A stretch of DNA of 64,000 nt from Bradyrhizobium arachidis (GCF_015291705.1 NZ_CP030050.1:7254001-7318000), one strand, 5' to 3'; counted from the first letter of the stretch, positions 1-9,319 are shown. A program made the numbers and translations. The notes: a model not told the origin generated them from the letters alone.

Positions 1-282
1 CTTCACGCCCTGCCCTTCGGACATGAACTTGTCCTCGGCCGGCCGGTCGTGGACGAAAACCACATCGGCATCGCCGCGTCGTCCGATGTCGAGCGCCTGA
101 CCGGTGCCGACGGCCACGACCTTCACCTCAATGCCCTCGGCCTTCGAGAACAGCGGCAGTAGGTAGCCGAACAGGCCAGATTGCTCCGTCGACGTCGTCG
201 AGGCTACGGTGATGCTGCGATCCTGCGCGAATGAGCATGTCGACCAGAACAGAACCGTTGCGATGGCGGCAAGCTTCCTCAT
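1..282 (-). CDS. Tungstate-type ABC transporter substrate-binding protein, N-terminal part (runs off left edge)
   Basis: Only the first 94 codons are inside the window. The leader (MRKLAAIATVLFWSTCSFAQ) is a signal peptide ending in an AXA-like site, so the product is periplasmic. The mature start carries the stretch ITVASTTSTEQSGLFGYLLP, then EVKVVAVGTGQAL and a GDADVVFVHD segment. This pattern is typical of the TupA family, which captures tungstate or related oxyanions for a TupABC importer. The start ATG is at 280-282 on the minus strand. The permease and ATPase partners would lie to the left and cannot be checked. Family call is good; the exact anion is inference. Confidence 0.8.
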   Translation of the reverse strand, partial: MRKLAAIATVLFWSTCSFAQDRSITVASTTSTEQSGLFGYLLPLFSKAEGIEVKVVAVGTGQALDIGRRGDADVVFVHDRPAEDKFMSEGQGVK

Positions 283-439
283 TGCGTCGTCCTCACACCT
301 GGATATCGAGTGCTGCAAATTACGTCAGGCAAACTGCGCAGGGAACCCCGACGATCGGCCCCGCCCGGGCGCGATCCGGCCGCTCAGGAACGTCGCTCCC
401 GTGTCCCGGTTGTCCAGACACGAACCCAGGGAGATCCTG

Positions 440-712
440 ATGAAGAAAATCATTCTCGCATCCGCCTGCATCATGGCGCTGGCGACCGGTGGCGCCTTTG
501 CGCAGACACAACCCGCGCCGGACGCATCTGGTCAGGGCGGCGTCGGTCAATCCTCGCGAGGTCCCGCGACCAAGGGCATGACGACGGGCAAGTCGTCGAA
601 CATGCAGAACGAGGCCGGCAGCAGCAAGGGCACACAGTCGCCGAGCGCGGGCGGCACCAACACCAACAACATGGGCAGCCAGGCCGGCGGCGGCGCCGGT
701 TCCAGGAAATAG
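440..712 (+). CDS. Small secreted Gly/Ser/Asn-rich protein, unknown function
   Basis: A 90-residue product with a clean signal peptide (MKKIILASACIMALATGGAFA then QTQ). The mature part is low complexity, rich in Gly, Ser, Gln, Asn and Lys, with no Cys and no recognisable domain, so it is probably disordered in the periplasm or outside. The start at 440 has an AGGGAG ribosome site a few bases upstream; a longer frame from 209 exists but its extra 77 residues overlap the divergent tungstate-type gene start and have no export logic. A strong hairpin follows at 730-755. Similar small exported proteins are common in Bradyrhizobium; no function is known to me. Confidence 0.75.
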   Translation: MKKIILASACIMALATGGAFAQTQPAPDASGQGGVGQSSRGPATKGMTTGKSSNMQNEAGSSKGTQSPSAGGTNTNNMGSQAGGGAGSRK

Positions 713-729
713 CCGCAAGATCGACATGT

Positions 730-755
730 CGGGAAGGCACGACTGTGCCTTCCCG
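730..755 (+). terminator. Hairpin downstream of the small secreted protein
   Basis: A perfect 11-bp stem (CGGGAAGGCAC with GTGCCTTCCCG) and a GACT loop lie 18 bases after the stop codon at 712. There is no T-run after it on either strand, so it may be a transcript-end stabiliser or a weak terminator. Nothing else is visible between 756 and 902. Confidence 0.55.
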
Positions 756-902
756 CGGGATCAACGATCTCGGACGACTCTTACCGCACCGCGAGGCACG
801 CGACATCGACGTTCGGAAAGTCTTGGAAACTGCCGACGGTAATCTCATCTGCACGGCACGTGTGGATGTTCTGCAATTGGTCCCAGTCAGATTGACATCG
901 GT

Positions 903-2486
903 GTGACAGGCGGGGCAGTTTTTCATATTGCTGACGAATCAGCGATTGCCTCACGCCGAGTACCTCTTGGACAACTCCCAGTGCTTTCGAGACTGATATC
1001 GTTGCTGCGCCGCATTCCAGCGGTGAAATGGGCGTTCACCCGGCTTCGGCCCTTGCCGCACAGCGGCAGCATCGACGTCGCGGCGAACGAAGCAAGTGAC
1101 TCGCCTGCCATCCTTGCCGACGTCGCGGAAGCCGCGCCGGTGCGCGACGCGAGTAGCGCCGAACCGTTGCATGGCCAGGCCGACATCACGGTCACGACTC
1201 CCGTCGTCGAGGACGAGCCCGCGATCTCCGTCATCGTGGAGAGCCCGTCAGCAACGCCGGCTGGTATCAGCCTCAGCGACGAACCCTCCGGCGAGACAAG
1301 CGTGGACGTCGAGCCTGCTGTCGTCGAGCAGGCTTCGGTCTTGCCGGTCGATGTCGCGAGCGAGCAGGTTGAGGCTCCCGAAGTCGTCAGCAACGATCCT
1401 CCGGCGCAATCGCCTGCGAGCATTGAGCCCGTCATCGTGGAAGAGGCACCGGTCTCATCCATCGAGGTTGCGAGCGAGCTCGCCGATGCTCCCGAGGCTG
1501 TCATTGGCAGCGTTCCATCGTTCGAGCTCGCGACCAAGATCGAGCCTGCTGCCGCGGAGGAGACTCCGGTCGCGTCGGTCGACGTCGCGAGCGAGCACGT
1601 TGCGGCTCCCGCAGTCGTCGGCAACGATCCTCCGGCGGAACTGCTTGCAAGCATTGAGCCCGTCATCGTGGAAGAGACGCCGGTCTCGTCTGTCGCGGTT
1701 GCGAGCGAGCCGGCCGAGGCTCTCGAAGCTGCCATCGGCAGCGTCCCATCATACGAGCTCGTGACCGAGATCGAGCCCGCTGCCGCGGAGGAGACTCCGG
1801 TCGCGTCGGTCGACGTCGCGATCGACGCGGTCGATGCTCCCGTTCTTCTCGTCACCGACGACTCCGCTCCTGACGTTCTCGTGGATGACGCGCCGGCCGC
1901 TATCGACGGCTCGTGTGTCGCGTGCGCCGATGACAATGTCCTGGATGTCTCCGAGAGCAGCATCGACGGCGATCCCTCGCCCAGCGTCGCGGCGGAGATC
2001 GAGCCTGCCACCGCCAACGATCCTGCCCCTGTCATGGTGGTCGCCGCTGAGGATTCTTCCGCTGAGGCTGCCAGCGGCATCGCCGACAGCGCGCCGGAGC
2101 CGGCTCTCGAGTCTCCCGTTCCGGAAATCTCCCGCGCAGCGAAGGCCCGCGCAAAGGTCACGGAACCCACCGACCGTGCCGCGCTGATCCGGCAGCGCTG
2201 GGCGGAGACCGGGATCAGGATGTGGAATCCGCGGCTTCACGGCAGTGGCGATGCGACGCTGAACATCCAGGGGCGGATTGGGCTGCTGCCGCCCGCGCCC
2301 GGCGAGACGATGCCGCGCTACGAGAAGCTGGAATTCAAGATGCTCGGCGGGCAGATCGTCTGCGAGGGTGTCATCGTCGAAGCGCCCGCGCAGGCGGACA
2401 GGCGCAGCTTCACCCGGCTCGCCGAGCCGCGTCACTCCGAGCGGGTCCGCGAACCGGCGCGGGAACGCCAGGCCGCCCTCGCCTGA
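903..2486 (+). CDS. Repeat-rich acidic protein with conserved C-terminal domain, unknown function
   Basis: The frame gives 527 residues from GTG at 903; a GTG at 981 (protein starting VLSRLISLLRRIP) is also possible, and neither has a strong ribosome site. Residues 25-50 are basic and hydrophobic. Residues about 136-320 hold five imperfect copies of a 38-39 residue unit, each opening with (I/V)EP and containing a PV-S-V-VAS core; units alternate so that a 77-residue pair (174-250) recurs at 251-327. The region is Ala, Val, Glu and Pro rich, so likely extended or disordered. The last about 110 residues are different: charged, with AALIRQRWAETGIRMWNP and a compact segment around IQGRIGLLP. I do not recognise a family. 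No signal peptide, so probably cytoplasmic. Confidence 0.65.
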   Translation: MTGGAVFHIADESAIASRRVPLGQLPVLSRLISLLRRIPAVKWAFTRLRPLPHSGSIDVAANEASDSPAILADVAEAAPVRDASSAEPLHGQADITVTTPVVEDEPAISVIVESPSATPAGISLSDEPSGETSVDVEPAVVEQASVLPVDVASEQVEAPEVVSNDPPAQSPASIEPVIVEEAPVSSIEVASELADAPEAVIGSVPSFELATKIEPAAAEETPVASVDVASEHVAAPAVVGNDPPAELLASIEPVIVEETPVSSVAVASEPAEALEAAIGSVPSYELVTEIEPAAAEETPVASVDVAIDAVDAPVLLVTDDSAPDVLVDDAPAAIDGSCVACADDNVLDVSESSIDGDPSPSVAAEIEPATANDPAPVMVVAAEDSSAEAASGIADSAPEPALESPVPEISRAAKARAKVTEPTDRAALIRQRWAETGIRMWNPRLHGSGDATLNIQGRIGLLPPAPGETMPRYEKLEFKMLGGQIVCEGVIVEAPAQADRRSFTRLAEPRHSERVREPARERQAALA

Positions 2487-2550
2487 TCCCTTTTCATCTG
2501 CGATCGCGCTCGCCATATGCTAGGCTGACACCCTGGATATGGGAGACCGC

Positions 2551-2835
2551 ATGTTCGCAACATCATTGCGACTGGTCGTGATCGCTGCTCTCTGCGTCTC
2601 GCAAGGAGCTTTTGCGGCGTCCGGCAAACGGCCGCGCCACGTGCCGGCAACGGCGGCCGCGACCGATCCCGCAGCACCCTACAAGGCCGACCGGTTGTCC
2701 TCCTCGCGCGGCGAGACCATCCTCAACACGCCCGGCCAGACCACCGTGCTGACGCGTCAGAGGCTCGACGACATGAACGCCACCAGCCTCCGCGACGCCA
2801 TGCGCTCGACCGCCGGCGTGACGATCGGGCGCTAA
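2551..2835 (+). pseudogene. Truncated TonB-dependent receptor: signal peptide plus first part of plug domain
   Basis: The product is 94 residues from ATG 2551, which has GGGAG upstream; an ATG at 2539 has none. It begins with a signal peptide (MFATSLRLVVIAALCVSQGAFA), then TILNTPGQTTVLTRQRLDD and a segment ending STAGVTIGR. That is the start of a plug domain of a TonB-dependent outer-membrane receptor, which normally runs to about 700 residues. A stop follows directly and the next gene, on the other strand, ends only 20 bp away, so the beta-barrel is missing. Most likely a deletion remnant. It could still be expressed, since the reading frame, signal peptide and ribosome site are intact. Confidence 0.65.
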
Positions 2836-2854
2836 AGCCTGATCCGCTTTGCGC

Positions 2855-4171
2855 TCAGGGGATCGGATAGCCCTTCCAGACCCACTCCAGCGCCGACGGC
2901 AGCGTCTGCGCGATCGTCGGGCGATCGACGTGCTTGGCGTTGCGCACGAACAGGAACTGGTAGTGATAGCCCTTCTCCGCCAGCACCTTGGCCATCAGCG
3001 CGTTCGACAGGGTCCAGTCGTGCATGCCGTCGGGAATGGTGGGGTTCGGATAGAACAGGTCCTGGTCGCCGCCGAAGAACCAGAAGCGGATCGGCTTGGC
3101 CGGCGCGGCGACGATCAGCGGCACTCCGGGCGGCTCGGCCGGCGTCAGCACACCCGCCTTGGAGATCAAATTGGGACCAGCCGGCCCCGTCCAGGCGCTG
3201 TGATACTCCCAGGCGCCGCCGCGCAGCGACGGATCATGCGGCCATTGCTGGTTGACCATCGTCGGCGAGAAGGCCAGCACGCGGTGATAGAGATCCGGAT
3301 AGAACCAGGCCATGGTGAAGGCGGCGGCGCCACTCGAGCTCAATCCCATCGTCGCGCGTCCGTCGGGATTCCTCGTCAGCTTGACGTCGGCGTTCTTCTC
3401 GACCAGCGGCAGCACCTCGCGTTCGACGAACTGCGCATAGATGCCCGAGACCGCGTCATATTCACGACCGCGCTGGCTACCCTGCGCATCCTGCCCGCCA
3501 TTGCCGATCTGGATCGCGATCATCGGTGGCACGCGGCGCTGCGCGATCAGGTTGTCGAGCGTCGTGGCAAGGTCCTTGTAAGCGTTGGAGCCGCCGTCGC
3601 CGACCACGATGAACGGCGCTTCGGATCCGCGCACATATTGGGCCGGCACGTAGACGTCGATCGTGCGCGACCAGACACCGGGATGGCTGGTGATGACGAT
3701 CATGTGCGACTTGTCGTCCGCCGCAGTGACCGTCGTCATGATCGAGGAATTGGTGCAGCCCGCGACGTCGTCGCGGATCAGGCCGGGATTGTAGACCGCG
3801 CTCTCTTTCGATGACAGCGTGAAGGATTTCGTCGTGCCGCGCGGCACGCCCTCCTTTGCGATCGTCTCCGGGGCGGGATTGTGGGTCGGGCCGATGATGA
3901 AATTGCCTTCGGCGCCCGGCGGCGGCAGCGTCCCGTCCGGCAGCTCGGTCGCGCGCGGGTAGTTGGCACTAAGGGGATCTCGCGTCGGCGGCGCTGTCTT
4001 CAAATCGAGGCCTGTCGTGTCGATGAAGAAGGGCGCGGCCTTGTCGGTGGTGTTGGCACCAGGCGGCACGGCCATGTTCTGGGTGACGCAGACCGGCTGG
4101 GCCGACGCGATCGACGAGAATGAGACGACGGAAATGAGCGTCCCCGCAAGGACGAACAATGGATTGGTCAT
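2855..4171 (-). CDS. Exported alpha/beta-hydrolase of the esterase D / Fes-like family
   Basis: A 438-residue product starting at ATG 4171, with GGAG 7 bases upstream; a longer frame to 4246 has no such site. The first 24 residues are a signal peptide ending SIASAQP, so the enzyme is periplasmic. The C-terminal half has the alpha/beta-hydrolase core of putative esterases related to esterase D and enterochelin esterase: IDVYVPAQY, a nucleophile elbow GLSSSGAAA, an acid region FFGGDQDLFYP and a late His in NAKHVDRPT. The N-terminal about 150 residues are specific to this subgroup. It lies tail to tail with the truncated TonB receptor, which is suggestive because Fes-like esterases release iron from siderophores, but the substrate cannot be told from sequence. 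Confidence 0.75.
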   Translation of the reverse strand: MTNPLFVLAGTLISVVSFSSIASAQPVCVTQNMAVPPGANTTDKAAPFFIDTTGLDLKTAPPTRDPLSANYPRATELPDGTLPPPGAEGNFIIGPTHNPAPETIAKEGVPRGTTKSFTLSSKESAVYNPGLIRDDVAGCTNSSIMTTVTAADDKSHMIVITSHPGVWSRTIDVYVPAQYVRGSEAPFIVVGDGGSNAYKDLATTLDNLIAQRRVPPMIAIQIGNGGQDAQGSQRGREYDAVSGIYAQFVEREVLPLVEKNADVKLTRNPDGRATMGLSSSGAAAFTMAWFYPDLYHRVLAFSPTMVNQQWPHDPSLRGGAWEYHSAWTGPAGPNLISKAGVLTPAEPPGVPLIVAAPAKPIRFWFFGGDQDLFYPNPTIPDGMHDWTLSNALMAKVLAEKGYHYQFLFVRNAKHVDRPTIAQTLPSALEWVWKGYPIP

Positions 4172-4432
4172 TTCAGCTCCCCGTGCCGACGAGTCTTGCT
4201 GGCCCATCTTGAAGCAAAGTATGCCGGGCCGCCGATGCCGGGTCAAACAGCAAGCGGCCGCATTGCAGCGATAGCCCCATGCTCAAACCGGACGGCGCTC
4301 CTTATTCCGCGCATGCCGCGAAAATTTGAGAGCTCGATGCCGTTGCTGCCGTCCTTCGCACGACGTAGCTTGCGCATCGGCCGCGCAGATGCCGCGTCTG
4401 GCTGAAACGACAAGAACACTCGGGAGGCAACC

Positions 4433-5317
4433 ATGAGAAAGCTTACGGCCGCGCTGTGTGCGCTGGCGTTCCTCACAACCGGCGCGCAGGCGCAGACCAT
4501 CAAGGACTTCCTGGCAACGGTCATGCAGAAGTGGACGGCGCCGTTCGAGCCGTTCCAGCTCATCGGCAACGTCTACTATGTCGGCACCGACGGCATCGCC
4601 GTTTACGTCATCAAGACCTCGCAGGGCCTGATCCTGATGGACACGGCGATGCCCCAGTCGACCGGCATGATCAAGGACAACATCGCCAAGCTCGGCCTCA
4701 AGGTCGCCGACATCAAGATCATCCTCAATACGCATGCCCATCTCGACCACACCGGCGGCTTCGCCGAGATCAAGAAGGAAACCGGCGCACAGCTCATCGC
4801 CGGCGAGCGCGACAAGCCGCTGCTCGAAGGCGGCTACTATCCCGGCGACGAGAAGAACGCGGACCTTTCCTTCCCCGCGGTGAAGGTCGACCGCACGGTG
4901 AAGGAAGACGACAAGGTCACCCTCGGCGACACCACGCTGACGGCGCACGCGACACCCGGCCACTCGCCGGGCTGCACGAGCTGGGAGATGACCGTCAAGG
5001 ACGGCAACCAGGACCGCGACGTGCTGTTCTTCTGTAGCGGCACCGTTGCGCTGAACCGCCTGGTCGGCCAGCCGACCTATCCCGGCATCGTCGACGATTA
5101 CCGCGCGACTTACGCGAAGGTGAAGGCGATGAAGATCGACGTGCTGCTCGGGCCGCATCCGGAAGTCTATGGCATGCAGGCCAAGCGTGCGGAGATGAAG
5201 GACGGCGCGCCGAACCCGTTCGTCAAGCCGGGCGAGCTCACCACCTACGCGACCGGCCTGTCGGAGGATTTCGACAAGCAGCTCGCCAAGCAGACCGCGG
5301 CGCTGGAGAAGAAATAG
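4433..5317 (+). CDS. bla: Subclass B3 metallo-beta-lactamase (BJP-1-like)
   Basis: A 294-residue exported zinc enzyme expected to hydrolyse beta-lactams, carbapenems included, in the periplasm. Signal peptide is residues 1-20 (ending TGAQAQ). All zinc ligands of subclass B3 are visible: HAHLDH at 101-106 giving His101, His103, Asp105 and His106, then His177 in PGHSPG and His242 in GPHPE. From memory the protein is nearly collinear with BJP-1 of Bradyrhizobium, including the segments FEPFQLI and KPGEL. GGGAGG lies 7-8 bases before the ATG. No regulator is adjacent. It is followed by a strong hairpin. Chromosomal setting suggests an intrinsic, not a mobile, resistance gene; no insertion sequence is near. 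Confidence 0.92.
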   Translation: MRKLTAALCALAFLTTGAQAQTIKDFLATVMQKWTAPFEPFQLIGNVYYVGTDGIAVYVIKTSQGLILMDTAMPQSTGMIKDNIAKLGLKVADIKIILNTHAHLDHTGGFAEIKKETGAQLIAGERDKPLLEGGYYPGDEKNADLSFPAVKVDRTVKEDDKVTLGDTTLTAHATPGHSPGCTSWEMTVKDGNQDRDVLFFCSGTVALNRLVGQPTYPGIVDDYRATYAKVKAMKIDVLLGPHPEVYGMQAKRAEMKDGAPNPFVKPGELTTYATGLSEDFDKQLAKQTAALEKK

Positions 5318-5356
5318 CGGAGATACTTCACCTCACTCCAACGCGGAGAGGTGGAT

Positions 5357-5389
5357 GCCGCACGTCGTCCGGCACGACCGGCGTGCGGC
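5357..5389 (+). terminator. Two-step hairpin after the metallo-beta-lactamase gene
   Basis: Outer stem GCCGCAC / GTGCGGC (7 bp) encloses an inner stem GTCGT / ACGAC with a CCGGC loop and a 4-base 3' bulge. It starts 40 bases after the stop at 5317. The rest of 5390-5631 holds no gene that I can see; a second palindrome (CGCGGCC at 5501-5507 with GGCCGCG at 5520-5526) surrounds an AT-rich loop ahead of the next gene. Confidence 0.55.
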
Positions 5390-5631
5390 GATCCGCGGCG
5401 CCCATGCGCATGGTTAGCAGGACGTGACCACGAACGCGCCGATGGGGCCGAAGCGCTGCCCCCGGCAGCCTGTAATGCTTAACGGGACCTGACCAATGCA
5501 CGCGGCCGGAAATTTTTGCGGCCGCGCGCAACCTGCGCTGGCCTTTTCGCAGGGAACCCGTCTAACGCGCCCTTTACCCCCGCCGTGCAAGATCGCCCCC
5601 GTTTTTGAAGGGATACGGGGCGCGTATTGCA

Positions 5632-7641
5632 ATGCCTGTCGCCAATTTGAAGTCTCATTTCGCCGCCGCGATGCGGCTGTTTCGCGTGCCGGCCGACAAT
5701 CCGGACCTGACGCGCGCGCAGTTCGACGCCTTCTCCAAGCAGATTCCGCTGCTCTACTTCATCCTCATGAGCAACACGATCGCTGTCGCCTATACGTATG
5801 TGAACGTGGCGCCGGACTGGCTGACGATGATCGTGCCCTCCGTGCTGACCGTGCTTGCGGCGCTCCGGACCATCTGGTGGCTGCGCCAGCGTCATCTCGT
5901 GCGCAGCGATGCCGACATCCTGCGCAATCTGCGCGCCACCAACTGGATGACGCTGCCGATCGGTGCGGGCTTCACTGCATGGTCCTTCGCGCTCTATCCC
6001 TACGGTGATCCATTCGCCAAGAGCCAGGTCGCCTTCTACATGGCCGTCACCGTGATCGGCTGCATCTTCTCGCTGATGCATCTGCGCTCGGCGGCGCTGA
6101 TCGTGACGCTGGTCGTCGACGTGCCCTATGTGCTGTTCTTCTGGGCCACCGGCGAGCCGACGCTGAAGGCGATCGCCGTCAACAACCTTCTGGTTTCCGG
6201 CGCGATGGTGACGGTGCTGGTCATCTACTATCGCAACTTCGCCGATCTCGTCGCCAGCCGCAAATCGCTGCTGGCGCAGCAGGCGGCGACGCAAGCGCTG
6301 TCGGACGAGAACTTCCGTCTCGCCAATCTGGATTCGCTCACCGAGCTGCCGAACCGCCGCCGCTTCTTCGCCGAGCTGTCGAGTGCCTTCATCGACGCCG
6401 AGCGCAGGAACGTTCGCGTCGCGGTCGGCATCATCGATCTCGACGGCTTCAAGCCGATCAACGACAATTACGGCCATTCGGTCGGCGACCGCGTCCTGAT
6501 CGAGGCCGGCCGGCGCATCCGCGAGGTCTGCGAAGGCTTCGGTCCGCAGCGCGTCGAGTTCGCAAGGCTCGGCGGCGACGAGTTCGGTCTCGTCGTGTGC
6601 GGCGACCCCGAGGACGCCGATCTGGTGCGGCTCGGCGAACGCATCGGCGAGCGGGTCAAGCTGCCCTACCAGCTCGACACTGCCCACACCGGCCTGTCCT
6701 GCTCGATCGGCTTTGCGCTTTATCCGGACTCCGCAACGACGGCGGAGGCGCTCTATGAATGCGCGGACTATTCGCTCTACCACGCCAAGCGCCATCTGCG
6801 CGGTCGCACCGTAATCTTCTCGAGCGAGCTGGAGGCGGAGATCCGCAGCCGCGGCGTGATCGAGACCCTGCTGCGCAGTGCGGATTTCGACACGGAAATG
6901 GAGCTGGTGTTTCAGCCGATCGTCGATGCCATGAGCGAGCATACTGCGGGCTTCGAGACCCTGGCACGCTGGCGTAGTCCCCGCCTCGGCTGGGTCTCTC
7001 CGGCCGACTTCATTCCGGCCGCCGAGCGCATCGGCCTGATCCGGCCGCTGACGCGGGCCCTGCTGGCGCGCGCGCTTGCAGCGGCGAAGACCTGGCCCGA
7101 CCACATCCGCCTGTCGTTCAACCTTTCGGCCCACGACGTCTGCGCAGCCGAGGGCATCTTGCCGCTGATCTCGATCATCGAGAGGAGCGGCCTGCCGCCG
7201 CACCGGATCGATTTCGAGATCACCGAGACCGCCGTCACCTTCGACTTCGTGCGCGCGCAGCAGTCGATCGCGACGCTGAAGGCGATGGGCTGTGGCATCT
7301 CGCTCGACGATTTCGGCACCGGCTATTCCTCGCTGAGCCATGTGCACCGGCTGCCGCTCGACAAGATCAAGGTCGACCGCAGCTTCGTCGCCGACATCAA
7401 CGAAAATCCTGTCAGCCACAAGATCATCAAGTCGCTCACGGGCCTGTGCGACGACATGGAGATCGCCTGCGTCGTCGAGGGCGTCGAGACCCGCGCGCAG
7501 CTCGACACCTTGCGCCGCCTCGGATGCGACTACATCCAGGGCTATTACTTCGCAAAGCCGATGCCGGGCGATGCGATCGGCGACTACCTCGCGAACGAGG
7601 GGCAACGCCTCGATGGTGCAGCGGCCAGGGTCGTGGCTTGA
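5632..7641 (+). CDS. Membrane-bound GGDEF-EAL cyclic-di-GMP protein
   Basis: A 669-residue protein from ATG 5632 (a TTG at 5605 is less likely). Residues about 45-210 hold roughly six hydrophobic helices without a known sensor domain. A GGDEF domain follows (SLTELPNRRRFF, then RLGGDEFGLV), with intact active-site motif; the RxxD inhibitory site normally nine residues before it is absent. The C-terminal EAL domain has ETL in place of EAL (AGFETLARW), a tolerated variant, and keeps FNLSAHD, FEITETA, DDFGTGYSSLS, IKVDRSF, VVEGVET and QGYYFAKP. So both cyclase and phosphodiesterase activities are possible; which one dominates is not readable. It meets hutU tail to tail 7 bp away. Confidence 0.9.
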   Translation: MPVANLKSHFAAAMRLFRVPADNPDLTRAQFDAFSKQIPLLYFILMSNTIAVAYTYVNVAPDWLTMIVPSVLTVLAALRTIWWLRQRHLVRSDADILRNLRATNWMTLPIGAGFTAWSFALYPYGDPFAKSQVAFYMAVTVIGCIFSLMHLRSAALIVTLVVDVPYVLFFWATGEPTLKAIAVNNLLVSGAMVTVLVIYYRNFADLVASRKSLLAQQAATQALSDENFRLANLDSLTELPNRRRFFAELSSAFIDAERRNVRVAVGIIDLDGFKPINDNYGHSVGDRVLIEAGRRIREVCEGFGPQRVEFARLGGDEFGLVVCGDPEDADLVRLGERIGERVKLPYQLDTAHTGLSCSIGFALYPDSATTAEALYECADYSLYHAKRHLRGRTVIFSSELEAEIRSRGVIETLLRSADFDTEMELVFQPIVDAMSEHTAGFETLARWRSPRLGWVSPADFIPAAERIGLIRPLTRALLARALAAAKTWPDHIRLSFNLSAHDVCAAEGILPLISIIERSGLPPHRIDFEITETAVTFDFVRAQQSIATLKAMGCGISLDDFGTGYSSLSHVHRLPLDKIKVDRSFVADINENPVSHKIIKSLTGLCDDMEIACVVEGVETRAQLDTLRRLGCDYIQGYYFAKPMPGDAIGDYLANEGQRLDGAAARVVA

Positions 7642-7648
7642 GGCGAGG

Positions 7649-9319
7649 CTATTTCGCCAGGCTCGGCAGATCGAGCCCCTTGTCGCGCGCGCAGTCGATC
7701 GCGATGTCATAGCCCGCATCGGCATGGCGCATGACGCCAGAGGCGGGATCGTTCCACAGCACGCGCTCGATGCGTTTGGCGGCTTCCGGCGTGCCGTCGG
7801 CGACGATCACCATGCCGGCATGCTGGGAATATCCGATGCCGACGCCGCCGCCGTGATGCAGCGAGACCCAGGTCGCGCCACTGGCGCAATTGAGCAGCGC
7901 GTTGAGCAGGGGCCAGTCGGACACCGCGTCCGATCCGTCCTTCATCGCCTCGGTCTCGCGGTTGGGGCTTGCCACCGAGCCGCTGTCGAGATGATCGCGG
8001 CCGATCACGATCGGCGCCTTCAATTCGCCGCGCGCCACCATCTCGTTGAAGGCGAGGCCGAGGCGATGACGATCGCCGAGGCCGACCCAGCAGATCCGCG
8101 CCGGCAGACCCTGGAACTTGATGCGCTGCTTGGCCATGTCGAGCCAATTGTGCAGATGCTTGTCGTCAGGCATCAGCTCCTTGACCTTGGCGTCGGTCTT
8201 GAAGATGTCCTCGGGATCGCCCGACAGCGCGGCCCAGCGGAACGGGCCGACGCCGCGGCAGAACAACGGGCGGATATAGGCCGGCACGAAGCCGGGGAAA
8301 TCGAAGGCGTTCTTCAGGCCCATGTCCTGCGCCATCTGGCGGATGTTGTTGCCGTAGTCGAGCGTCGGAATGCCCTGCGCATGGAAATCCAGCATGGCCT
8401 GGACATGCTCGACCATCGACGTCTTCGAGGCGCGCTCGACCGCCTTCGGATCGGACGCGCGCTTGGCTTCCCAATCGGCAAGCGACCAGCCCTTCGGCAA
8501 ATAGCCGTTGATCGGATCGTGCGCGCTGGTCTGGTCGGTGACGATGTCGGGCTTGACGCCGCGGCGCACCAGTTCGGGGAAAATCTCCGCGGCATTGCCG
8601 AGCAGCCCGACCGAGACCGCCTTCTTGGTCTCCTTGGCCTCTTCCATGATCGCAAGGGCTTCGTCGAGCGTGGCTGCCTGGCGGTCGAGATAGCCCGTCC
8701 GCAGCCGCATCTCGATGCGGCTCGGCTGGCACTCGACCGCGAGCATCGAAGCGCCGGCCATGGTCGCCGCCAGCGGCTGCGCGCCGCCCATGCCGCCGAG
8801 GCCGGCAGTGAGGATCCATTTGCCGGCGAGGCTGCCGCCATAATGACGACGGCCGACCTCGACGAAGGTCTCGTAGGTGCCCTGCACGATGCCCTGACTG
8901 CCGATATAGATCCAGGAGCCCGCGGTCATCTGGCCGTACATCATCAGCCCCTGGCGATCGAGCTCGTTGAAATGGTCGAGCGTCGCCCAGTGCGGCACGA
9001 TGTTGGAGTTCGCGATCAGCACGCGCGGCGCATCGGCATGGGTGCGGAAGACGCCGACCGGCTTGCCGGACTGCACCAGCAGCGTCTGGTCGGCTTCGAG
9101 CTTGCGCAAGGCCGCGGTGATCCGGTCAAAGCTCTCCCAGTCGCGCGCGGCGCGGCCGATGCCGCCATAGACGACCAGCTCGCTCGGACGCTCCGCAACA
9201 TCAGGATCGAGATTGTTCATGAGCATGCGCAGCGGCGCTTCGGTCAACCAGCTCTTGGCGCTGATCTCGCTGCCGCGGGGAGCACGGATAGTGCGGTCAT
9301 TGTCCAGTCGGCGGTTCAT
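7649..9319 (-). CDS. hutU: Urocanate hydratase
   Basis: Step 2 of histidine breakdown: converts urocanate to imidazolone propionate in the cytoplasm using tightly bound NAD+. The product is 556 residues, the normal family length. Conserved features include the glycine-rich [12 protein letters not shown] stretch, [21 protein letters not shown] and the active-site cysteine region [10 protein letters not shown]. The ATG at 9319 has AAGGGG 8 bases upstream; a GTG at 9328 is inside that spacer. It is the last gene of hutI-hutH-hutU, 27 bp after hutH, and should share the promoter at 12118-12206. Confidence 0.97.
   Translation of the reverse strand: MNRRLDNDRTIRAPRGSEISAKSWLTEAPLRMLMNNLDPDVAERPSELVVYGGIGRAARDWESFDRITAALRKLEADQTLLVQSGKPVGVFRTHADAPRVLIANSNIVPHWATLDHFNELDRQGLMMYGQMTAGSWIYIGSQGIVQGTYETFVEVGRRHYGGSLAGKWILTAGLGGMGGAQPLAATMAGASMLAVECQPSRIEMRLRTGYLDRQAATLDEALAIMEEAKETKKAVSVGLLGNAAEIFPELVRRGVKPDIVTDQTSAHDPINGYLPKGWSLADWEAKRASDPKAVERASKTSMVEHVQAMLDFHAQGIPTLDYGNNIRQMAQDMGLKNAFDFPGFVPAYIRPLFCRGVGPFRWAALSGDPEDIFKTDAKVKELMPDDKHLHNWLDMAKQRIKFQGLPARICWVGLGDRHRLGLAFNEMVARGELKAPIVIGRDHLDSGSVASPNRETEAMKDGSDAVSDWPLLNALLNCASGATWVSLHHGGGVGIGYSQHAGMVIVADGTPEAAKRIERVLWNDPASGVMRHADAGYDIAIDCARDKGLDLPSLAK

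Noticed and set aside
209-439. Upstream extension of the small secreted protein from 209
   Set aside because: Overlaps the start and signal peptide of the divergent tungstate-type gene; ATG 440 has its own ribosome site and a signal peptide right after it.
1422-1883. CRISPR-like direct repeats
   Set aside because: The repetition is in frame within a coding sequence and has no constant repeat/variable spacer pattern.
5479-7725. Open frame of 748 codons on the minus strand opposite the GGDEF-EAL gene
   Set aside because: Arg/Asp/Ala/Val-rich antisense shadow of a high-GC gene, with no domain pattern or ribosome site; the plus strand has clear motifs.
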